The notes below the pieces were generated by a model. It was not told the origin of the DNA. It ran no database searches and saw nothing but the letters and a program-made list of their open reading frames with translations. Shown here in pieces: positions 7,482 through 13,709 of a stretch of 18,095 nt of DNA (its first letter is position 1; every line of letters begins with the position of its first letter). Location: assembly GCA_036562635.1 (NCBI GenBank), contig DATCJU010000029.1:1-18095 (forward strand), given 5' to 3'. The DNA comes from DATCJU01 sp036562635. GTDB lineage: Bacteria > Actinomycetota > Actinomycetes > Mycobacteriales > Pseudonocardiaceae. A program made the translations under genes and the position numbers.

Positions 7482-8438
7482 TCAGTCGCCCTGCGGGTCC
7501 ACAGGGGACGAGGTACCCGCGGCCCGGTCGTCGGCGGGCGCGCCGATCTCGAAACCGGCCAGCCGCTCCAACGCCTTGACCAGGGCGTGGTTGCCCTCGT
7601 GACCGAGACCGGCCTGCTGCAGGGTGCGGTAGAGGTGGAACACGGTGCTGGTGCCCAGCAGGGGCACACCGTAGGAGTCGGCGGCCTCCAGGACCAGCCG
7701 CAGGTCCTTCTGCTGCAGGTCGATGGTGAAACCGGGGCGCCAGTCGCGGGCGACGGCCTGCGGGCCGCGGTTGGCCAGCATCCAGCTCCCAGCGGCGCCG
7801 CCGGAGACCGCCTCGATGGTCCGGTTCAGGTCCAGCCCACCGGCCTGGGCGAGCAGCAGCGCCTCGGCGACGCCGAGCATGTTCACCACGACCAGCACCT
7901 GGTTGACCAGTTTGCACAGCTGCCCGGAACCCACCGGGCCCAGGTGTGTGATGGAGCGGCCCATGGCCTCCAGGTAGGGACGGGCGCGCTCCAGGTCGGC
8001 CGCGTCACCGCCGACCATGATGGACAGCGTGCCCCGGGCGGCCCCCTCGCTGCCCCCGGAGACCGGGGCGTCCAGGAAGTGGATGCCGTGTTCGGCGAGC
8101 CGGGCGGCGATGTTCCGGGTGGCCTCCGGGCTGATGGTGCTGGTGTCCACCACGAGGGTGCCGGGCCGGGCCCCGTGCACCACCCCGTCCGGGCCGAAGA
8201 TCACCTGCTCGACGTCGGGGGTGTCGCTGACGCAGAGGAAGACCACGTCGCACCGGCTCGCCAGCTCACGGGGGGAGCCGGCAACCTGCGCACCGGCCTC
8301 GGCCAGGGGGGCGGTCCTGGCGGCGGTGCGGTTGTACACCACCAGGTCGTGTCCGGCGGCGAGCAGGTTGCGCGCCATGCCGCCACCCATGATCCCCAGA
8401 CCGATGAATCCGACCCGCGAACCGTTCTCCTGCGTCAC
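7482..8438 (-). CDS. Beta-hydroxyacid dehydrogenase (3-hydroxyisobutyrate dehydrogenase / tartronate semialdehyde reductase family)
   Basis: The 318-residue protein carries the full family signature: a Rossmann motif GFIGLGIMGGGMARNLL (10-26), the substrate-binding DAPVSGG (123-129), catalytic Lys176 and Asn179 in GQLCKLVNQ, and QKDL (243-246) near the C-terminal domain. It would oxidise a beta-hydroxyacid or reduce the matching semialdehyde with NAD(P). An Arg after the glycine-rich motif (YNRT, 35-38) leans toward NADP but is not decisive. The exact substrate is open. The GTG at 8438 follows GGGGG by about 5 nt; another GTG lies two codons upstream. The C-terminal 20 residues are polar and probably disordered. 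The gene precedes the DapA-family aldolase, and such pairs occur in sugar-acid breakdown, so a shared pathway is inferred. Confidence 0.88.
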   Translation of the reverse strand: MTQENGSRVGFIGLGIMGGGMARNLLAAGHDLVVYNRTAARTAPLAEAGAQVAGSPRELASRCDVVFLCVSDTPDVEQVIFGPDGVVHGARPGTLVVDTSTISPEATRNIAARLAEHGIHFLDAPVSGGSEGAARGTLSIMVGGDAADLERARPYLEAMGRSITHLGPVGSGQLCKLVNQVLVVVNMLGVAEALLLAQAGGLDLNRTIEAVSGGAAGSWMLANRGPQAVARDWRPGFTIDLQQKDLRLVLEAADSYGVPLLGTSTVFHLYRTLQQAGLGHEGNHALVKALERLAGFEIGAPADDRAAGTSSPVDPQGD

Positions 8439-8504
8439 GGTCACCCCCGTCACCACGAAACCGGTTGGACCGTAGGAACAGCGGGCCACCCCGTCAAGGT
8501 GACG

Positions 8505-8535
8505 CGGCCCGGCACCGGACGACGGTGCGGGGCCG
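8505..8535 (-). terminator. Terminator of the secreted esterase gene
   Basis: Thirteen-base arms (8505-8517 and 8523-8535) pair with a single mismatch around a 5-nt GACGA loop, 17 bp past the esterase stop. It separates the esterase from the dehydrogenase gene on the same strand. Confidence 0.7.
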
Positions 8536-8551
8536 GACGGAGACCACCGGG

Positions 8552-9898
8552 TCAGCAGGAGTGCAGCGGGTCCCGGGAGCGGTCCCACGGCACGGTGGCA
8601 CCGGGTGCGGGTGCCTTGCCGCGCTCCACCCACCTCTCCATGGCCTCGAACGCCTTCCGGTAGCAGGGCAGGATCGGCCGGGCCACGTCCGGGAGGGCGT
8701 CGTGCAGCGAGTCGACGTGCGTGCCGCCCTCCAGGCGGTAGTAGCGGTGCAGGTGGGAGCGGCCCGCCGCGTCGATCATCCGGGCGTAGACGTCGGAGTC
8801 GGTGGCGATGGGCAGCAGCGCGTCCAACGTGCCGTGCAGGGTGATCATCGGCCGACCGATCCTCCCGGTCAGCTCCACCTTCCGCACCGCGTCGACGACC
8901 TGTCGCGGCCGGTCGGCGTACTCGTAGCCGGCGTCGCACGGCGCCTGGGTCTCCTGGCAGAACGGGATGCCGGCCTGCAGGTCGCCGTCGTAGTCCGGGT
9001 CGAACTCCTCGCGGTAGATGCGCTGGGTGACGTCCCAGTAGTACTGGTGGTGGAACTCCCAGGTCGGTTCGGAGCCGGGCGCGAACCCGGCGTCCAGCAT
9101 CACCTGGTGCGCCGCCGGGTCACCGGCCGCGTACTTCGGGTACTCGCGGAGCGCGGTGGGCAGGTAGGTGAACAGGTTGGGCCCCTCCGCCGTCCACAGC
9201 GTGCCCTCCCAGTCCACGCCGCCGTCGTAGAGCTCGGGGTGGTTCTCCAGTTGCCAGCGGGTGAGGTAGCCGCCGTTGGAGATCCCCGTCATGTAGGTGC
9301 GGCGGGGGGCGTGTCCGTAGTACTGGCGCACCACCTGCTTGGCGGCCACGGTGAGCTGGGTGACCCGGTGGTTCCACTCGGCCACCGCGTCACCGGGGTC
9401 GGTGCCGTCGGTGAAGAACTCGGCACCGCCGTTGCCCTTGTCCGTGGCGGCGAAGGCGTAACCGCGGGCCACCACCCAGTCGGAGATCGTGTAGTCCAGC
9501 GAGTACTGCCGGCGCACCCCCGGAGCCCCCGTGACCACCAGCTTGCCGTTCCACTTCCTGGGCAGGCGGATCACGAACTGCGAGTCGTGGTTCCAGCCGT
9601 GCAGGGTGTTGCTGGTGGAGGTGTCCGGGAAGTAGCCGTCGACCTGGACGCCCGGCACTCCGGAGGGGTTGCGGGTGCCGCTCGCGTGCAGGCCGGCCCA
9701 GTCGGCCGGGTCGGTGTGTCCGGTCCGGACGGTGCCCGCGGTGGTCAGGTCGTCCAGGCAGGACACCACCTGGTGCTCCGCGCCGGGAACCCGGATCCGG
9801 TCGGCTCGCGTGCACGTCCCGGCGTCCGCGGTGCCGGGGTGGAGCACGGTGCCCAGTACCGCCGCCGCGACGACCGCTGACACCCGTGTCCAGGACAT
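8552..9898 (-). CDS. Secreted alpha/beta-hydrolase esterase (tannase/feruloyl esterase or 3-hydroxybutyrate-oligomer hydrolase-like)
   Basis: The 448-residue product begins with a classic signal peptide (MSWTRVSAVVAAAVLGTVL, cleavage probably near ADA-GT at 26-27). The hydrolase fold shows the nucleophile Ser207 in GISNGG (205-210), Asp359 in HGTLD (355-359) and His394 in GGTHVD, a complete catalytic triad. Six Cys (29, 47, 314, 321, 412, 448) fit disulfides in an exported protein. The N-terminal block VDGYFPDTSTSNTLHGWNHDSQFVIRLP and KGNGG resemble tannase-type and 3-hydroxybutyrate-oligomer hydrolases, but I cannot choose between them from sequence alone. The start at 9898 is fixed by AAGGAGG 5-6 nt upstream; ten codons of upstream open frame lack such support. 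A long inverted repeat lies directly upstream (9913-9949). The gene looks monocistronic. Confidence 0.85.
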   Translation of the reverse strand: MSWTRVSAVVAAAVLGTVLHPGTADAGTCTRADRIRVPGAEHQVVSCLDDLTTAGTVRTGHTDPADWAGLHASGTRNPSGVPGVQVDGYFPDTSTSNTLHGWNHDSQFVIRLPRKWNGKLVVTGAPGVRRQYSLDYTISDWVVARGYAFAATDKGNGGAEFFTDGTDPGDAVAEWNHRVTQLTVAAKQVVRQYYGHAPRRTYMTGISNGGYLTRWQLENHPELYDGGVDWEGTLWTAEGPNLFTYLPTALREYPKYAAGDPAAHQVMLDAGFAPGSEPTWEFHHQYYWDVTQRIYREEFDPDYDGDLQAGIPFCQETQAPCDAGYEYADRPRQVVDAVRKVELTGRIGRPMITLHGTLDALLPIATDSDVYARMIDAAGRSHLHRYYRLEGGTHVDSLHDALPDVARPILPCYRKAFEAMERWVERGKAPAPGATVPWDRSRDPLHSC

Positions 9899-9912
9899 GG
9901 GTCCTCCTTCGG

Positions 9913-9949
9913 CGATCACCACCATCGATGCGGGTCAGTGTGGTGATCG
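9913..9949 (-). promoter_or_regulatory. Inverted repeat in the leader/promoter of the esterase gene
   Basis: CGATCACCAC (9913-9922) and GTGGTGATCG (9940-9949) are perfect 10-bp arms 17 bp apart. The near arm starts 15 bp upstream of the ATG and abuts the AGGAGG site. As DNA it could bind a dimeric repressor; as RNA it could form a hairpin just before the ribosome binding site. Confidence 0.55.
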
Positions 9950-10002
9950 GCGTCACCGGGAGCCATGGGTCCGGACACCACATCGAGGGCGGTCGCCGTG
10001 TG

Positions 10003-10034
10003 GCGGGCCACCGGCCGACCGACCGGTGGCCCGC
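10003..10034 (-). terminator. Terminator of the tetR-thioesterase operon
   Basis: A perfect 12-bp stem (GCGGGCCACCGG at 10003-10014, CCGGTGGCCCGC at 10023-10034) with an 8-nt loop, 48 bp beyond the thioesterase stop. No U-run follows. Confidence 0.75.
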
Positions 10035-10082
10035 TCGTGAAGGTGCGGTGCGCGGCGGAGGTCGCCCGCGCGAGGCCCCGGT

Positions 10083-10559
10083 TCAGCGGGACTCGCCGGC
10101 GGTGGCGAGTTCGCGGGACAGCAGCGGGGCGGCGGCCTCGCGGACCCGGTCGGTCCAGGGCCGGGGCCGCCAGGTCTGCGGGTCCAGCTTGACCTGGCCG
10201 CGCCGTCCCTCGGCGTGCACCACGGAACCGTCCTCGGAGAGCACCCGGAAGCCGTAGCGCACGCTGGTCCGGCCCAGCTTCTCGATCCACAGGTGCACGC
10301 CCAGCCGGCCGGGACCGGTCACCGGGGCCAGGTAGGAGATGGTGAACTCACGGACGACGCTGAAGGCGTCCTCGGTGAGTCGGCCGCCGAAGCCGAGGCC
10401 CTGCGAGGTCCAGTAGCTGCTCAGCGCGCGTTCGACGAGCACGGCGTAGCGGGCGTTGTGCAGCACACCCATCGCGTCGAGGTCGTCGAAGTGCACGTCG
10501 ACGGGGACCACGACACCGTGGGGGACGGTCGTGGTCGGCGACGGCTGACTGCTGCTCAT
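10083..10559 (-). CDS. Acyl-CoA thioesterase, 4HBT/hotdog fold
   Basis: This 158-residue protein fits the 4-hydroxybenzoyl-CoA thioesterase branch of hotdog enzymes. The motif HFDDLDAMGVLHNARYAVLVERA (23-45) contains the expected catalytic Asp28 and the helix that follows it. VREFTISYLAPVTGPGRLGVHLWIEKLGRTSVRYGFRV is the strand region with the substrate tunnel. The substrate would be a fatty or aromatic acyl-CoA; it is not determined. The ATG at 10559 has AGGAGAG 7 nt upstream. The gene lies 63 bp downstream of the TetR gene on the same strand, and both end before the hairpin at 10003-10034, so they are probably one operon. Next to fadE, a role in releasing or recycling acyl-CoA is a reasonable inference. 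Confidence 0.88.
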   Translation of the reverse strand: MSSSQPSPTTTVPHGVVVPVDVHFDDLDAMGVLHNARYAVLVERALSSYWTSQGLGFGGRLTEDAFSVVREFTISYLAPVTGPGRLGVHLWIEKLGRTSVRYGFRVLSEDGSVVHAEGRRGQVKLDPQTWRPRPWTDRVREAAAPLLSRELATAGESR

Positions 10560-10622
10560 ACGTCTCTCCTGAACGGAACGGATGTCCCGGGCCGGTGGCG
10601 GCCCGGGAGGGGTGGCGGCGGG

Positions 10623-11270
10623 TCAGGCCTCCGGAAGGAGGCCGGGGTCGGTGCAGGCGGCGCGGAGCCGTTCCCGCACGGCGGCGCGGGCGCGGGTGTA
10701 GCTGGTGGGGTCGCTGCGGAGCCGGTCGTGGTGGATGACGGCGAGGCCCAGGGCGTCGATCTCGAACGCGAGTTGTTCGGGGTCGGTGTCGGGCCGGAGG
10801 TCACCCACGTCGATCGCCTGCTGCGCCAGGCCGCGGAGCAGGCCGATCCACTCGTCCAGGACGGCGGCGAGCCGGTCCCGGACCGCGCCCGGCCGGACGT
10901 CGAACTCGAAGGCGGCGCCGGCGAAGAAGCATCCGCCGGGCAGCACGCCCTCGGCGTAGAACCGCATGCGGTTGTCGTGCAGCGCCCACAGCCGGCGTAC
11001 CCCGCGTGGGGCGTGCAGCGCGGGCCGGACCACCTGCTCGATGACCTGTTCCCGAGCCCGTTCGACGGCGGCGAGCTGGAGTTCCTCCTTGGAGCGCCAG
11101 TGTGCGAACAGGCCGGACTTGCTCACCCCGAGGGTGTCGGCGAGGCGAGCCAGCGACAAACCGTCCAGCCCGTGCACGGTGGCGAGCGAGACCGCGGCGT
11201 CCAGTACCGCGGCCCGGGTGCGGGCTCCCCGGATCAGCCTGCCGTCCCGGGTGGTCGGTGTTGTCGGCAC
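10623..11270 (-). CDS. TetR-family transcriptional regulator
   Basis: The 215-residue protein has a TetR N-terminal domain (about 15-62) with the helix-turn-helix LSLARLADTLGVSKSGLFAHWRSKEEL (38-64). The ligand-binding C-terminal domain contains LPGGCFFAGAAFEFDVRPGAVRD, typical of a common actinobacterial TetR subgroup. The GTG at 11270 is chosen because the DNA-binding domain starts soon after it and TAGGGT ends 7 bp before it, which suggests a leaderless transcript; the 65 codons of open frame upstream have no family similarity. A palindrome at 11293-11308 overlaps the -35 region of that promoter, so autorepression is likely. The gene is in an operon with the thioesterase and diverges from fadE, 307 bp away. 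Confidence 0.87.
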   Translation of the reverse strand: MPTTPTTRDGRLIRGARTRAAVLDAAVSLATVHGLDGLSLARLADTLGVSKSGLFAHWRSKEELQLAAVERAREQVIEQVVRPALHAPRGVRRLWALHDNRMRFYAEGVLPGGCFFAGAAFEFDVRPGAVRDRLAAVLDEWIGLLRGLAQQAIDVGDLRPDTDPEQLAFEIDALGLAVIHHDRLRSDPTSYTRARAAVRERLRAACTDPGLLPEA

Positions 11271-11292
11271 GGCCCCGACCCTAGCACTGTTT

Positions 11293-11308
11293 ACGACCGA
11301 CCGGTCGT
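11293..11308 (-). promoter_or_regulatory. Probable TetR autoregulatory operator
   Basis: ACGACCGACCGGTCGT has 6-bp perfect arms around 4 nt, a normal layout for TetR-family sites. It lies 23 bp upstream of the tetR start, over the presumed -35 region. It differs from the fadE/etfD palindrome, so a different regulator reads each. Confidence 0.6.
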
Positions 11309-11483
11309 GTTTCTTGTCACGGCGATCGACGACCCCCGAGACACACACGGCGCGGGAAGTGCCGCGCGGACACCTTCCACCGGCCGACGCCGGCACCCCC
11401 GGAGGCGGGCACGGCCACGCGTGACGAGGGCGTTTCCGCCCGCCGATGTCGCCGTTTCGTGACACCGGTCGCCGCGGACGTGC

Positions 11484-11513
11484 TTGCCCTCGGTTACTCG
11501 CGGGTAATACTGT
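11484..11513 (+). promoter_or_regulatory. fadE promoter
   Basis: TTGCCC (11484-11489) and TACTGT (11508-11513) are separated by 18 bp and would start transcription near 11520. The spacer contains the palindrome at 11493-11508, so a bound repressor would block RNA polymerase. Confidence 0.5.
11493..11508 (+). promoter_or_regulatory. Palindromic operator candidate in the fadE promoter
   Basis: GTTACTCGCGGGTAAT has TTAC/GTAA arms and matches the etfD-upstream site at 12 of 16 positions when both are read toward their genes. It sits between the -35 and -10 boxes of the proposed promoter. Confidence 0.6.
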
Positions 11514-11577
11514 TGTTGTTACCGGCCAGTAGGGGGACGCCCCGCCGGGTCACCCGCGACTTACGGGAGCTGACGAG

Positions 11578-13407
11578 ATGGGCCACTACAAGAGCAACGT
11601 GCGGGACCTGGAGTTCAACCTCTTCGAGGTCTTCAAGATCCAGGAGCGGCTGGGCAAGAAGCCGTTCGACCAGTCCGACGAGGACACCGTGCGGGGCGTG
11701 CTCGCCGAGCTCAACAACCTGGCCACCGGGCCGCTCGCCGAGTCGTTCGCCGACGCCGACCGCAACCCGCCCACCTTCGACCCGGCCACCCACGAGGCCA
11801 AGCTGCCCGAGTCGCTGAAGAAGTCCTACCAGGCGCTCTGGGAGGGCGAGTGGTACCGGCTCGGCCTGCCGACCGAGCTGGGCGGTTTCGGCATCCCGCC
11901 GACCGTGCAGTGGGCCGCCGCCGAGCTGATCCTGGGCTCCAACCCGGCCGTCTTCATGTACATGAGCGGCCCCAACTTCGCCACCGTGGTCCACCGCAAC
12001 GGCAACGAGGAGCAGAAGCGGTGGGCCAAGATCATGCTGGAGCGGGGCTGGGGCGCCACCATGGTCCTCACCGAGCCCGACGCCGGTTCGGACGTCGGCG
12101 CCGGCCGCACCAAGGCCGTGCTGCAGGAGGACGGCTCCTGGCACCTGGAGGGCGTCAAGCGGTTCATCACCGGCGCCGACCAGGACATCACCGAGAACAT
12201 CATGCACCTGGTGCTGGCCCGCCCCGAGGGTCCGGGCATCGAGCCCAAGCCGGGCACCAAGGGCCTGAGCCTGTTCCTGGTGCCGAAGTACCTGTTCGAC
12301 ACCGAGACCGGCGAGCTCACCGAGCGCAACGGTGTGTTCGTCACCAACGTCGAGCACAAGATGGGCCTGAAGGCCTCCACCACCTGCGAGCTGACCTTCG
12401 GCCAGCACGGCAAGCCGGCCAAGGGCTGGCTGCTCGGTGACGTGCACGACGGCATCGCGCAGATGTTCCAGGTCATCGAGTACGCGCGGATGATGGTCGG
12501 CACCAAGGCCATCGGCACCCTGTCCACCGGCTACCTGAACGCCCTGGAGTACGCCAAGGAGCGGGTGCAGGGTGCGGACCTGACCCAGATGCTCGACAAG
12601 ACCGCGCCGCGGGTGACCATCACCCACCACCCGGACGTGCGTCGCATGCTGATGCTGCAGAAGGCGTACGCCGAGGGTCTGCGCGCCGTCTACCTGTACA
12701 CCGCCACCTTCCAGGACGCGGTGGCCGCCGGTGACGGCGACACCAACCTGGCCGAGCGGGTGAACGACCTGCTGCTGCCGATCGTCAAGGGCGTGGGCTC
12801 GGAGCGGGCCTACGAGATGCTCACCCTGTCGCTGCAGACCCTGGGCGGCTCCGGCTTCCTGCAGGACTACCCGATCGAGCAGTACATCCGCGACTCGAAG
12901 ATCGACTCCCTCTACGAGGGCACCACGGCGATCCAGTCCATGGACTTCTTCTTCCGGAAGATCGTCCGGGACAAGGGTCAGGCCCTGGCCTACGTGGCGG
13001 GCGAGATCCAGAAGTTCCTGGAGTCCGGCAACGGCCGGCTCAAGGAGGAGCGCGCCCTGCTCAAGCAGGCCCTGGAGGACGTGCAGGGCATGCTCGGCGC
13101 GATGATCGGGTACCTGACCTCCTCGCAGGAGGACCCGCGCAACGTCTACAAGGTCGGCCAGAACACGGTTCGCCTGCTGATGAGCGCCGGCGACCTGCTC
13201 GTCGGCTGGCTGCTGCTGCGCCAGGCCGAGGTGGCCCTGGACGCCCTGGACGCGGGTGCCTCCGGCAAGGACAAGTCGTTCTACGAGGGCAAGGTCGCGG
13301 TGGCGTCGTTCTTCGCCAAGACCGTGCTGCCGGAGCTGTCCGCCCGCCGCAAGGTGGTGGAGAGCACCGACAACGCGCTGATGGACCTGGACGAGGCCGC
13401 GTTCTGA
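11578..13407 (+). CDS. fadE: Long-type acyl-CoA dehydrogenase, FadE5-like
   Basis: The 609-residue flavoprotein matches mycobacterial FadE5 (about 611 residues) from the first line, MGHYKSNVRDLEFNLFEVF. It catalyses the FAD-dependent first step of fatty acyl-CoA beta-oxidation. Landmarks are the AELNNLATGPLAESFADADRNPP region of the N-terminal domain, the flavin/substrate strand block MVLTEPDAGSDVGAGRTKAV (about 162-181), the RFITGAD loop, and the C-terminal helical domain with catalytic Glu447 in SLYEGTTAIQ. The extra C-terminal helices (about 480-600) are typical of this long subfamily. The ATG has GGGAG 8 nt upstream. Electrons would go to EtfBA and then to EtfD, encoded in this window. 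A palindrome shared with etfD lies in its promoter, and a strong hairpin ends the transcript. Confidence 0.95.
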   Translation: MGHYKSNVRDLEFNLFEVFKIQERLGKKPFDQSDEDTVRGVLAELNNLATGPLAESFADADRNPPTFDPATHEAKLPESLKKSYQALWEGEWYRLGLPTELGGFGIPPTVQWAAAELILGSNPAVFMYMSGPNFATVVHRNGNEEQKRWAKIMLERGWGATMVLTEPDAGSDVGAGRTKAVLQEDGSWHLEGVKRFITGADQDITENIMHLVLARPEGPGIEPKPGTKGLSLFLVPKYLFDTETGELTERNGVFVTNVEHKMGLKASTTCELTFGQHGKPAKGWLLGDVHDGIAQMFQVIEYARMMVGTKAIGTLSTGYLNALEYAKERVQGADLTQMLDKTAPRVTITHHPDVRRMLMLQKAYAEGLRAVYLYTATFQDAVAAGDGDTNLAERVNDLLLPIVKGVGSERAYEMLTLSLQTLGGSGFLQDYPIEQYIRDSKIDSLYEGTTAIQSMDFFFRKIVRDKGQALAYVAGEIQKFLESGNGRLKEERALLKQALEDVQGMLGAMIGYLTSSQEDPRNVYKVGQNTVRLLMSAGDLLVGWLLLRQAEVALDALDAGASGKDKSFYEGKVAVASFFAKTVLPELSARRKVVESTDNALMDLDEAAF

Positions 13408-13425
13408 TCCCACGGACCTCGACGG

Positions 13426-13456
13426 ACGGGGGTCTCCCGGTGCGGGAGGCCCCCGT
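13426..13456 (+). terminator. fadE terminator
   Basis: Thirteen-base arms (13426-13438 and 13444-13456) pair with one G-U wobble around a 5-nt loop, 18 bp after the fadE stop, followed by a pyrimidine-rich run containing short T stretches. Confidence 0.85.
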
Positions 13457-13638
13457 TCCCCTTTCCCGCCCCTCCCCCACACCGGGGCCGGGACAGGCAC
13501 TCCCGGAGGGCCGGACGTTCCTCTCCCTCCGGCGCGGTACCCACCGCACGGTGCGGGGCCGCTCCGACCCCACCCGGCCCGGCTGACCCGGCCGGAGCGG
13601 TCTGAGCGGGCCGGGAACAGCGGGAACACCGGAAACGA

Positions 13639-13678
13639 CCGTGGGGGCGGCCCGCCGTCGAGCGGACCGCCCCCACGG
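13639..13678 (-). terminator. Terminator of the VanW-family gene
   Basis: A 12-bp perfect stem (13639-13650 with 13667-13678), one mismatch, then 4 more pairs and a 6-nt loop, 31 bp past the stop at 13710. With the fadE hairpin it fills most of the 302-bp convergent gap; nothing else is seen between them (13457-13638). Confidence 0.85.
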
Positions 13679-13709
13679 GACGGAGGGTCGGGCGCCGAGC
13701 GCCCTCGGA

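Larger units (their letters stand above)
11271..11577. promoter_or_regulatory. Divergent control region between tetR and fadE
   Basis: About 300 bp without a gene. It holds the tetR -10 candidate TAGGGT (minus, ending 7 bp from the GTG), the ACGACC/GGTCGT palindrome, the separate fadE palindrome, the fadE promoter, and a 5' leader of about 60 nt with a GGGAG ribosome binding site 8 nt before the fadE ATG. The stretch 11310-11480 shows only a weak inverted repeat (GCGCGG-N6-CCGCGC near 11350-11370). Confidence 0.6.

Noticed and set aside
11494..13629. A 711-codon open frame on the minus strand opposite fadE
   Set aside because: The plus strand carries an unmistakable acyl-CoA dehydrogenase. 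The antisense product has low-complexity composition and no motifs.
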